In this document: positions 54,617 through 62,209 of the stretch, piece after piece
Position numbering within the stretch: the first letter of the stretch is position 1
Layout of the letters: each line of letters opens with the position of its first letter
Translations under genes and position numbers: made by a program
From: Streptomyces sp. NBC_00704
Lineage (GTDB): Bacteria > Actinomycetota > Actinomycetes > Streptomycetales > Streptomycetaceae
DNA: 64,000 bases
Direction of reading: 5' to 3'
Assembly (NCBI RefSeq): GCF_036226605.1
Contig: NZ_CP109000.1
Span: 3,406,501 to 3,470,500, forward strand
Notes under the pieces: generated by a model
What the model was told of the DNA's origin: nothing
Database searches by the model: none
Seen by the model: the letters and a program-made list of their open reading frames with translations, nothing else

Positions 54617-55855
54617 TCACGCGGCGTCTTCCTCCAGGGCGGCCACGGTCTCGGCGGCCTCACGGGCTTTCCGCTCCGCTTTCTCCAGCTTGGCCTTCGC
54701 CTTGGCCAGTTGCTTGGAGCGGCGCTTGTGCATCTTCTTCGAGACCTCGTCCAGGCGGTCGGGAAAGAGGTGCCCGTAGGTGTCCAGGGTCAGCGTCGCG
54801 GACTTGTGGCCCAGCATCGTCTGTACGACGTTGACGTCCGCGCCGCTGGCGATGGCGAGCGAGGCCGCCGTGTGGCGCAGCTTGTGCGGGGTGACCTTGA
54901 GATGCCCCAGCCCGGCCTTTACGACCGCCGGCGCAAAGAACCGCTGACGGAAGTTCCGGGCCCGGAGCGGCCCGCCCTGCGGGGCGGTGAAGAGCAAGTC
55001 GTCATCTCCTCTCCCCGTGACGTGGGGCTTCAGCTCGTCGGCCAGGAACCGCGGGATCGGTACGGACCGGCGCTCGTGGTTCTTGGGGGTGTCGAGGTAG
55101 AGCTTGCCGTTGTCCTCGGCGTACGCCTCCACGATGTGGGCCCGACAGGCGTCCAGGTCGACGCGGCCCACCTTGAGCGCGGATGCCTCGCCCCAGCGCA
55201 GTCCGGTGTAGGCCAGCAGCAGGATGAACACCCGGTAGGCGCCTGACGTGTTAGCCAGCGCGTCGACCTGCATATCGTCGAGGTACACGTGATCAGCGGG
55301 CATCGCCTTCGGCAGAGGCACACCGACAGCCGGGTTGGCCGCCAGACGACGGGCCTTGACTGCGTAGCCGAGAACGCGACTGAGGACGACGTACGCCTTG
55401 CGGACCGACCGGGGGCTGAGCTTCCTGCCGCCGGTCGCCTCGCCGGACAGCAGATCCGCGAGCCACTCGGCGATGTCCTCGAAGTGGATGCGGTCCAGCG
55501 GGGTGGTGCCCCACTTGGGGATCACGTGGACGTCGAGAACACCGCGGTAGCGAGCCCGGGTTGAGCGCTTGAGGTGGAGCTGCGCCGCCAGCCAGGACTC
55601 CGCCACCTCTGCGAACTTCACCCGCGCGGCTGCGGGATCGCGATAGGAGCCGTCGTTGAGACGCGACTCCATCCTTGTCCGCTCCGCCTCGGCGTCGACC
55701 TTGCGGGCGAAGGTCTTCATCTTCGGCTTGCCATCGGGGTCGTACCAGCGCACGCGGTAGCGCCCCGGTGGCGTGCGCCCTGCCCGCTTGGCGTCCGCCA
55801 CGGCCTGTACATACGCCGCGTGCCCTATGCGGTCCTCAATCCAGACCCGCGCCAA
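54617..55855 (-). CDS. int: Tyrosine-family site-specific integrase
   Basis: The 412-residue phage-type integrase has an AP2-like arm-binding N-terminus (YRVRWYDPDGKPKMKTFARK), a SAM-like core-binding domain (about 78-185) and a catalytic domain with Arg220 (TGLRWGE), His324-x-x-Arg327 (HKLRHTAAS), His350 (LGHKS) and Tyr360 (LDTYGHLF). A Lys/Glu/Ala coiled-coil tail follows. It integrates the element at tRNA-Arg. The start is TTG 55855, directly after the stop of the XRE gene (TAGTTG), with GGTGGGGG upstream, so the pair is coupled. Confidence 0.95.
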   Translation of the reverse strand: MARVWIEDRIGHAAYVQAVADAKRAGRTPPGRYRVRWYDPDGKPKMKTFARKVDAEAERTRMESRLNDGSYRDPAAARVKFAEVAESWLAAQLHLKRSTRARYRGVLDVHVIPKWGTTPLDRIHFEDIAEWLADLLSGEATGGRKLSPRSVRKAYVVLSRVLGYAVKARRLAANPAVGVPLPKAMPADHVYLDDMQVDALANTSGAYRVFILLLAYTGLRWGEASALKVGRVDLDACRAHIVEAYAEDNGKLYLDTPKNHERRSVPIPRFLADELKPHVTGRGDDDLLFTAPQGGPLRARNFRQRFFAPAVVKAGLGHLKVTPHKLRHTAASLAIASGADVNVVQTMLGHKSATLTLDTYGHLFPDRLDEVSKKMHKRRSKQLAKAKAKLEKAERKAREAAETVAALEEDAA

Positions 55856-56170
55856 CTAGCACCCCCACCAGTCATCACCGGACACCGACGGGAGCGGCAG
55901 GAGCAGGGTCGTGGGGGAAACGCCGAGCGCGGTGGCGAGGGCGACGAGGTCGTCTACGTCGCATCGGCGGCGGGCGCGTTCAGTGCGGCTGAGAGCGGTG
56001 TTGGCCATCGGACGGCCCAGCGCGGTGCAGCGGGCGGCGAGCTGGTGTTGGGTCAGGCCGCGCACGAGACGTAGGTGCTCGATGGCGCGGGCGGTGTGGA
56101 GGCCGACAGGGCCTATTTCGACAGGTCGGTTGGGCATAACAAATAGCTGTAACTCGCAGTCGGTCGTCAT
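55856..56170 (-). CDS. XRE family regulator next to integrase
   Basis: The 104-residue protein has a Cro/C1-type HTH (LRLVRGLTQHQLAARCTALGRPMANTALSRTERARRRCDVDDLVALATALGV). It probably controls int expression and excision of the element. ATG 56170 lies close to a short inverted repeat (AGAGTT-N8-AACTCT, 56175-56194) that may be its own operator; ATG 56137 is an alternative start. Transcription would run on into int. Confidence 0.85.
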   Translation of the reverse strand: MTTDCELQLFVMPNRPVEIGPVGLHTARAIEHLRLVRGLTQHQLAARCTALGRPMANTALSRTERARRRCDVDDLVALATALGVSPTTLLLPLPSVSGDDWWGC

Positions 56171-56614
56171 GGCAAGAGTTAGTTCTTAAACTCTCCAAAA
56201 GTCATTCGGGGGCGAAGTGGTGTTCGTCTCGTCGAATTCCGGTACATCACGAGCCGTTTCGGCGGGGAGGTTGTGCTATCTTCCCTCCGCGTCAAAGAAG
56301 TGGGCGATTTGAGCAGCTATCGGATGCGATGTCCACTGGACTGGCCACGTCACTTCTCAGCGCTGGACGCCGCCTCTGAGCTGCTGAGGTACCGGATTCC
56401 GGCACCTCGGCCGGTTGCTTCGCCGCAGAAAATTTCGGCTTCCGCGGGAGCGATTTCGGCAACCGGGGATCCGCCCTTACTGTTTTGGTCTTCCCCGGCG
56501 ATGCTGAGGGAAGTAACCGGGGGTTTCAGAATTCACTCTGGACGCTTCCCAGGCGGTGTGGCCGTGTTGCCCACGCCTGCCATCCAAAACCCTGATTCCG
56601 ATATGGAGACCTCA
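56171..56614. other. Control region between XRE and excisionase genes
   Basis: This 444 bp is less GC-rich than the neighbourhood. It contains the inverted repeat at 56175-56194 and probably the divergent promoters of xre-int and xis. A plus-strand frame is open from 56273 through xis but its upstream part has non-coding composition. Confidence 0.5.
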
Positions 56615-56836
56615 TTGCCGAACCACTCCCCGCGCCTTGCCGGCGCCGAACGTGACCAGCTCGCCACTCCCGCCGACGTGGCCGCGTACCTCGGGGTGCC
56701 GGTGAAGACCCTCTACCAGTGGAAGTACCGGGGCATCGGCCCCAGCGTCCACAAGGTCGGCCGTCACCTGCGCTACCGCTGGCGGGAGGTGGACGCGTGG
56801 CTGGACGCCCAGACGTCGTACGACCTCACGGCCTGA
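56615..56836 (+). CDS. xis: Excisionase-like helix-turn-helix protein
   Basis: The 73-residue protein consists of a MerR/excisionase-type winged helix: LATPADVAAYLGVPVKTLYQWKYRGIGPSVHKVGRHLRYRWREVDAWLDAQ. It directs the integrase towards excision, as Xis in pSAM2-like elements. TTG 56615 is preferred since GGAG lies 6 nt upstream; ATG 56603, in frame, lacks a ribosome binding site. It is divergent from xre-int and followed by rep. Confidence 0.88.
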   Translation: MPNHSPRLAGAERDQLATPADVAAYLGVPVKTLYQWKYRGIGPSVHKVGRHLRYRWREVDAWLDAQTSYDLTA

Positions 56837-56862
56837 CCCCGCATCTGACGCGGACAACGAAG

Positions 56863-56892
56863 CGGCCCCCGGCGCGCCAACGCCGAGGGCCG
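56863..56892 (+). terminator. Hairpin downstream of xis
   Basis: 11 bp arms (CGGCCCCCGGC / GCCGAGGGCCG, one mismatch) with an 8 nt loop lie 27 bp after the xis stop codon. Confidence 0.45.
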
Positions 56893-56933
56893 AAGACTTC
56901 CCAACTGATCGCCCATCCCTGAACGAATGAGCT

Positions 56934-56980
56934 GGTGAGGGGCGGGACCTTGCCCGTCCTGCCCCTCACCGGAGAGGAAC
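56934..56980 (+). promoter_or_regulatory. Hairpin abutting the rep ribosome binding site
   Basis: Arms 56934-56947 (GGTGAGGGGCGGGA) and 56957-56970 pair over 14 bp including one G-U, with a 9 nt loop. The next bases are the GGAGAGGAAC ribosome binding site and the TTG start of rep. This may set or regulate rep translation. Confidence 0.5.
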
Positions 56981-56983
56981 GTC

Positions 56984-58681
56984 TTGGACGACCCTACGTC
57001 CCGCAACTCCACGAACACCTCCCCGACCGGCTGGCCCACTCCCGCGATCCCCGGCGAGGGCGTCCCCTGGCGCCGCAGGGATCAGGCGGACATACAATCC
57101 CCGGCGTCGGGGACCGTAGAGCACTCGGCGGATGTGGAAGCACACGGGGACCGTCCCCAGCCGTCTACAGACGCCGCTGTTGGGGACCGTCCCCACGAAG
57201 TACCCGCTGCTCGGTCCCCGCACGTCCCGGTCCCCGTATCGGCATCCGGAGCAAACCCGCAGGTCAGCGGCGCCAAAGTGGGGGTCGCTCCCCAAGAGGC
57301 TGCAGTTGCACCAGGGGACCGCAATGGGGACCGTGATCACGGTCCCCGCCAGTCGCTGGGGGCCGACAGCCCCGTGGCGGGAACTGCCCAGCATAAGGGG
57401 ACCGGTCCCGTCGACGCACGGGGACCGGATCACGGGACCGGCTCCCGGCCCCCTCGGGGACCGGCAGACTCTGAGGAACAGGGTTCCGGTGAGGGTGCGG
57501 AACTGCTGGATGAGTTGCGGGCGGCGATCGGCAAGTACGTCGTACTTCCCAGTGACGAGGCGCTGACAGCCGTCACCCTCTGGGTGGCGGCCACACACAT
57601 CCAGACCGCTCTGCAGCACGCGCCGCGCCTGGCGGTCGTAGGCCCGACGAAGGGCTGCGGCAAGTCCCGGGTGCTGGACGTGCTCCACGAGACCGTCCAC
57701 CAGCCGATCATGACGGTGAACATGTCCACGGCGGTGCTCTTCCGCATCATCGGCAAGAACCCGCGCACGATCCTGGTGGACGAGGCCGACACCATCTTCA
57801 GCAAGGCGGGCGACAACGAGGAACTTCGCGGCCTGCTGAACGCCGGACACCAGCGCAACCGGCCCGCCTGGCGCATCTCCGGCCCGGAGCACAAGCCGAC
57901 CCCGTATCCGACCTTCGCCATGGCCGCACTGGCCTCGATCGGCGACCTACCCGACACGATCACGGACCGGGCAGTCGTGCTCCGCATGCAAAAGCGCAAG
58001 CCGGGCGAGAAGGTGACCCCATTCCGCTCGCGCCACGCCACACCGGAACTGAACGCACTGCGGGACAAGCTGGCCGCCTGGCTGGGACCGCTGCGCGGCA
58101 CGGCCGGCCGCATGGCGCCAACGATGCCGGTGGAGGACCGGGCGGCGGACACCTGGGAGCCGCTGGTCATCATCGCCGACCTGGCCGGCGGCCACTGGCC
58201 CGCCAGCGCCCGTGCGGCCTGTCTGGCGATGACCCGGTTCGAGGCCGTCCAGGACGAGCAAACCAACCTGAAGACGCGCTTGCTGCGCGACATCCACCGC
58301 GTCTTCGAGGCACACGGCAACCCCGAGGCCCTGTCTTCCCTGGATCTGGTCACCGCCCTGCTCCAGGACCCCGACGCCCCCTGGGCGGAACACAGCACCA
58401 ACGGGCTCAACGCCTACCACCTGGGCAGAATGCTCCGGGACTTCGACATCCGCCCGGCCAACTACCGCTTCGACAAGGGCAGGCAGGCCAAGGGGTACAC
58501 CCGCAACCGGTTCCTCGACAGCTGGGCCCGACACTGCCCCGACCTCACCGAGACGGCGCCCGCCCCCACGCACGACGCCACGCCCGCACGCCAGGCTCAG
58601 GGCAAGCCGCCCGCCGCCCCGGCGGTTCAGCTGCCCATCGGCCCACCCGGCGGACCCGCCGGCCCCAACCGCGCCCGCTGA
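56984..58681 (+). CDS. Replication/plasmid-maintenance ATPase with DUF3631-type core
   Basis: The 565-residue protein has a disordered, Pro/Gly/Asp/Arg-rich N-terminus (1-165, with repeated GDRP/GDRN), then a P-loop ATPase with Walker A GPTKGCGKS (220-228) and Walker B TILVDEAD (262-269), an ITDRAVVLRM arginine-finger-like segment and a C-terminal DUF3631-type domain with FDIRPANYRFDKGRQAKGYTRN. Such proteins occupy the Rep position in actinomycete integrative elements. The start is TTG 56984 with GGAGAGGAA. Its 5' part contains the GGGGACCG cluster. Helicase or initiator function is inferred. Confidence 0.85.
   Translation: MDDPTSRNSTNTSPTGWPTPAIPGEGVPWRRRDQADIQSPASGTVEHSADVEAHGDRPQPSTDAAVGDRPHEVPAARSPHVPVPVSASGANPQVSGAKVGVAPQEAAVAPGDRNGDRDHGPRQSLGADSPVAGTAQHKGTGPVDARGPDHGTGSRPPRGPADSEEQGSGEGAELLDELRAAIGKYVVLPSDEALTAVTLWVAATHIQTALQHAPRLAVVGPTKGCGKSRVLDVLHETVHQPIMTVNMSTAVLFRIIGKNPRTILVDEADTIFSKAGDNEELRGLLNAGHQRNRPAWRISGPEHKPTPYPTFAMAALASIGDLPDTITDRAVVLRMQKRKPGEKVTPFRSRHATPELNALRDKLAAWLGPLRGTAGRMAPTMPVEDRAADTWEPLVIIADLAGGHWPASARAACLAMTRFEAVQDEQTNLKTRLLRDIHRVFEAHGNPEALSSLDLVTALLQDPDAPWAEHSTNGLNAYHLGRMLRDFDIRPANYRFDKGRQAKGYTRNRFLDSWARHCPDLTETAPAPTHDATPARQAQGKPPAAPAVQLPIGPPGGPAGPNRAR
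57109..57463. repeat. GGGGACCG octamer cluster inside rep (iteron candidate)
   Basis: Exact GGGGACCG occurs at 57109, 57146, 57182, 57314, 57326, 57397, 57420 and 57456, and its complement CGGTCCCC at 57212, 57228 and 57340: eleven copies in 355 bp. Several form palindromes: GGGGACCGTCCCC at 57146-57158 and 57182-57194, a perfect 22 bp palindrome at 57326-57347, and GGGACCGGTCCC at 57398-57409. I saw no comparable cluster elsewhere in the element. Confidence 0.8.
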
Positions 58682-58708
58682 CCCGCCTCCCCCTGGGTCC
58701 GTATCACT

Positions 58709-58828
58709 GCGTCGCATCCGTCCCCGCGCAGGTCAGCGCGGGGACGGATGTCCTCACCGGGACGGACTTCTCCGTACCTGCCCGAGTGTCCGTACCTGCC
58801 CTGACCAGGCATGGGACGGATGCGACGC
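58709..58828 (+). promoter_or_regulatory. oriT-like or attenuator-like inverted repeat set upstream of mobC
   Basis: Three arms are present. A (58709-58729, starting GCGTCGCATCCGTCCCC) pairs with B (58736-58750) over 15 bp with a 6 nt loop, or with C (58813-58828) over 16 bp. Between B and C the 13 bp direct repeat TCCGTACCTGCCC occurs at 58771-58783 and 58789-58801. The set lies between rep and mobC, the usual place of oriT. Confidence 0.6.
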
Positions 58829-58869
58829 ACGTGACACGCCCCCCGCCCCCTCACCGCCGGAGTACCACC

Positions 58870-59514
58870 ATGCACGAACAACACTACGAACTGCCCACAG
58901 CTCAGCAGCGGATGCACACCACCTCAGCCCCAGACAGCGCAGCAAGGTATGCCGTTGGACCGTCCAAGGACGGCCGCAACGGGGATGCCTCCGCCCCGGG
59001 GGTGGCGGAGACACTCGGGCACCAGGGGGCACCCGAGGAGAAACAGCCCGACACCGCCGCCGTGCCACTACCGCGAGCCGCCGACACCGCCGCGCTGCAC
59101 CGTGTCGCCCGACGCCGCCAGCGTGAATCCGTCCAGCGCAAAGAGCGCGTCGACGTCCGCTACAGCGTCGACGAGAAGGCCGACATCCTCGCCGAGGCCC
59201 GGTCGCTGAACATCGCAGCCGCCCACTACGTCGGCGCGGTCGTCATGGCCCACGTCCACGGTGACCTCGGCCTGCCCGGCCAGCGCACCGAGCTCGACGA
59301 CTACATCGACGAGCTGACCGCCCTGCGCCGAGAGGTCGCCAAGATCGGCCACAACGTCAACCAGATCGCCAAGAAGGTCAACTCCGGCGGTCATCCACAC
59401 CCTGGGGATACAGCCGTCCTGGCCCAGGCCGAGCAGACCGTGAGTGCGGTGGGCGCCGCCGTCCGCCACATCGCGTCCGCCGCGAACCAGGCCGTCACCG
59501 TGAAGGCAGCCTGA
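58870..59514 (+). CDS. mobC: MobC-like relaxosome accessory protein
   Basis: The 214-residue protein has a disordered N-terminus and a C-terminal MobC domain: a ribbon-helix-helix (KERVDVRYSVDEKADILAEARSLNIAAAHYVGAVV) and the conserved LTALRREVAKIGHNVNQIAKKVN helix. It would bind oriT and help the relaxase to open DNA. ATG 58870 follows CGGAG at 9 nt. Its stop overlaps the relaxase start (TGATG). Confidence 0.9.
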   Translation: MHEQHYELPTAQQRMHTTSAPDSAARYAVGPSKDGRNGDASAPGVAETLGHQGAPEEKQPDTAAVPLPRAADTAALHRVARRRQRESVQRKERVDVRYSVDEKADILAEARSLNIAAAHYVGAVVMAHVHGDLGLPGQRTELDDYIDELTALRREVAKIGHNVNQIAKKVNSGGHPHPGDTAVLAQAEQTVSAVGAAVRHIASAANQAVTVKAA

Positions 59515-61202
59515 TGGTCCCGAAGATCAGCAGCGGCAAGAGCACCGCGGGCCTGATCCGGTACCTGTTCGACACGAAGAGGGCCAAGGACCACACCGAT
59601 CCGCACCTGGTCGCCTCCTGGGACGGCTTCGCCCCCGACCCCGGCCGCGCCGACGACTTCGCCGCCACCAAGAAACTCCTTGTGGCCGACCTCGACCTGC
59701 ACGTCAAGCAAGCCCGGCGGCTCAACCGCGCCCCCGAGCAGCACGTGTGGCACTGCTCGATCCGGGCCGCCAAGTCCGACCGCCACCTCAGCGATGAGGA
59801 GTGGGCCGACATCGCCCGCCGCGTCGTGGCGGCCACGGGGATCGCGCCGGACGGTGACCCGGACGGCTGCCGGTGGGTGGCCGTCCGCCACGCCCCCGAC
59901 CACATCCACATCGCCGCCACCAAGGTGCGCGGCGACCTGAGCACCGCACGCCACTGGAACGACTACATCAACGCCAACCGTGAACTCGCCGCCGTCGAGA
60001 AGGAGTACGGCCTCTTCCGCGTCGCACGCGGCGACCGTACCGCCGCCAAGCGGCCCACCCGCGCCGAACAGGAGAAGGCCCGCCGCGCCGGCCACGACAA
60101 GCCCGCCCGCGACCGCCTGCGCGTCACCATCCGGACCGCCGTGGCCGCTGCTTCAAGCGTCGAGGAGTTCGTCCACCTGCTCAGCCACACCGACGGAGTC
60201 CTCGTCGAGATGGTGTACTTCCCCTCCGGCGACGTACGCGGCTACAAGGTCGCCAGCGAAGACACCACCACCGCCGACAAACAACCCGTCTGGTTCTCCG
60301 GCTACGACCTCGCCCCCGACCTGTCCCTCCCCCAGATTCGAAAGCGCCTGGAGAACACCGAAGCACAGCCCACCGACGAGCTAGGCCGACGCAGGCCCGA
60401 CCCCTGGCACCAGGCCACCGCCGCCACCGAACGCATCTCCCACCACCTCGACCAGAGCGACGACGAAGCCTCCCAAGCCCACATAGCCGCCTTCGGTGAA
60501 GCCCTCGACTCCCTCCCTCTCATCGCGCCCCAGGACCTGCGTCCTCAACTCCGAGAAGCAGCCACCGCCTTCGAGCGCGCCACCCGCTCCCGCATCCAGG
60601 CTGAACACCACCACGCCCGAGCCCTGCGCGGCGCCGTACGAGCGATACTCCGCGAGCCCGCCCCCAAGGACCGCACAGCCCTGGCGATGTTCCTCGACGC
60701 CGCGATCCTCACCGTTATCGCCGCCGCCCGCTGGCACCAGCTCCGCCACCACGACCAACAAGTCGCAGCCGCCCACCAGAGCCTGCTCCACCTCCAGGCT
60801 GCCTATGACCAAGCCGCAGCCGCGCCGCTGGCCGCCCTCGCCCAGCGCCGACCGCCCCAGCAGACCGTGGACCGGCACATCCGTCACCTACGCCAGGCCG
60901 TGCCCGACCACGCTCAGCAAGTCGTAGAAGACCCGGCCTTCGATGCCCTCGCGGTAACCCTCACCGAAGCCGAGGCTGCTGGCCACGATCCGGCACAACT
61001 CCTCCAAGGGGCAGTCGACCAGCGCGCCTTGGGCGACGCGGACTCGCCCGCACGCGTCCTGGTCTGGCGCATCCAACGTCTCACCGCAACGCCGTCGCCC
61101 AGCACGCGAACCGGCCTTGCTTCCACCCCGCACACTTCGTACGCGACGACACCGCAGCCTGCGCCTCTCCCCTTGGTAGCGGGAGTACAGCGCCGTCGCT
61201 GA
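59514..61202 (+). CDS. MobA/VirD2-like relaxase
   Basis: The 562-residue protein has an N-terminal relaxase domain of the MOBP type. The candidate nicking residue is Tyr17 in GLIRYLFD, with the metal-binding triad in VRHAPDHIHIAATKV (His126, His130, His132). The C-terminal half is helical with a hydrophobic segment (ALAMFLDAAILTVIAA, about residue 395) and a Gln/Ala/Arg-rich coiled region, perhaps for oligomerisation or contact with a coupling protein. It is translationally coupled to mobC and would nick the upstream inverted-repeat region to mobilise the element. Confidence 0.9.
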   Translation: MVPKISSGKSTAGLIRYLFDTKRAKDHTDPHLVASWDGFAPDPGRADDFAATKKLLVADLDLHVKQARRLNRAPEQHVWHCSIRAAKSDRHLSDEEWADIARRVVAATGIAPDGDPDGCRWVAVRHAPDHIHIAATKVRGDLSTARHWNDYINANRELAAVEKEYGLFRVARGDRTAAKRPTRAEQEKARRAGHDKPARDRLRVTIRTAVAAASSVEEFVHLLSHTDGVLVEMVYFPSGDVRGYKVASEDTTTADKQPVWFSGYDLAPDLSLPQIRKRLENTEAQPTDELGRRRPDPWHQATAATERISHHLDQSDDEASQAHIAAFGEALDSLPLIAPQDLRPQLREAATAFERATRSRIQAEHHHARALRGAVRAILREPAPKDRTALAMFLDAAILTVIAAARWHQLRHHDQQVAAAHQSLLHLQAAYDQAAAAPLAALAQRRPPQQTVDRHIRHLRQAVPDHAQQVVEDPAFDALAVTLTEAEAAGHDPAQLLQGAVDQRALGDADSPARVLVWRIQRLTATPSPSTRTGLASTPHTSYATTPQPAPLPLVAGVQRRR

Positions 61203-61317
61203 TTCTCAACTGCCAGCTGGACCGCCGCTTCAGGGCTGGTCAACCTCGGTGCGGCTTGGGGTTGACCGGCTCCGAGACAGGCGGCATCCGTGCGAATCGC
61301 GCGCCACGGAGAAGCAC

Positions 61318-61347
61318 TTGTGCAAAATCTATGACATCAACTAAAGT
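61318..61347 (+). promoter_or_regulatory. Candidate promoter of the two-gene cargo module
   Basis: TTGTGC (61318-61323) and TAAAGT (61342-61347) have an 18 bp spacer within an AT-rich stretch. An imperfect repeat AGTTCA-N8-TTAACT (61345-61364) overlaps the -10 end and could be the operator of the XRE-ImmA protein. Confidence 0.5.
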
Positions 61348-61399
61348 TCACCTGCCGGTTAACTGCTCCAATGCGAAGTCCGATCAGAGGAGTCGTCGC

Positions 61400-62209
61400 A
61401 TGAGTGTGCATCTTCCCTCCTGGACGACCGATGTGTTCGGCGAGCAGGCACCCGCGGTCCGTGTGGGCCTCGGGCAGGCGCTGCGAAACATGCAGGCGAA
61501 CGCCCAGGCCGCACAGGAACAGACTGATTCGCGTACCAACCACACCTACGGCTCGGCCCGGTGGCAAGGCCAGTTCGAGCGGGTGTGGGAGGAGTTGAAG
61601 GATCTGCCGGGCGCCACTCCCGTCAAGCCGTTCGGGTTCCCGTTCGAGCTGATGATCGTGGGGAACGGTCTGCTCTATCCGTTCCTGTACTCGAAGACCA
61701 AGTCGGACGTACGTACAGCTCGCATTCCTCGCGAGTCCCGCTTGGTGAAGGAGTTGTTCAACTTCGCGCCGCCCCCCACCCATGAGCAGGGTGCGTTCGA
61801 GCTGGACGGCTTTGACGAGAGCGCTGAGGTGGTGAAGCCCAGAGGTGGTCTCGCGGCTGTGCCGCCCGGGACGCAACTGATCCTGGTTCCCTTCGCGTGC
61901 AACGCTTCCGAGCTGCTGGAGGCTCATTGGGGCAGGGCCGCGCTGGGGGCGGAGCGACGCCTGGAGTGGGCGACCCTCCCGGAGCCGCTTCCACTGCCGG
62001 AAACCGTCACCTTCCACGGCCAACGTCTGGGGACGATCCCCAAGCAGGCAACTTCGTCCGAGCGGGAACTGACAAGCTTCGACGGCGGGGCACAGCCGAC
62101 GTTTACGCTGTCGTCGCGTGCGAGCGTTGATCAACAGCGTGACGTTCCGCCGCTGACCGAAGCAGAGCCGGCCGACGACCAGACCAGCGAAGACGATGCG
62201 AACGATTAA
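61400..62209 (+). CDS. Unknown protein paired with XRE-ImmA (toxin/effector candidate)
   Basis: The 269-residue soluble protein has no family I recognise. Residues 1-55 are polar and helical; the core (60-185) contains the hydrophobic GFPFELMIVGNGLLYPFLYSK, followed by LVKELFNFAPPP and a beta-like GTQLILVPFACNASELLEAHWG; the C-terminus is acidic (EAEPADDQTSEDDAND). There is no signal peptide. ATG 61400 is preceded by GAGGAG at 7 nt. Its end overlaps the next gene by 14 bp, so the pair is coupled. An effector kept in check by the XRE-ImmA protein is an inference. Confidence 0.85.
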   Translation: MSVHLPSWTTDVFGEQAPAVRVGLGQALRNMQANAQAAQEQTDSRTNHTYGSARWQGQFERVWEELKDLPGATPVKPFGFPFELMIVGNGLLYPFLYSKTKSDVRTARIPRESRLVKELFNFAPPPTHEQGAFELDGFDESAEVVKPRGGLAAVPPGTQLILVPFACNASELLEAHWGRAALGAERRLEWATLPEPLPLPETVTFHGQRLGTIPKQATSSERELTSFDGGAQPTFTLSSRASVDQQRDVPPLTEAEPADDQTSEDDAND

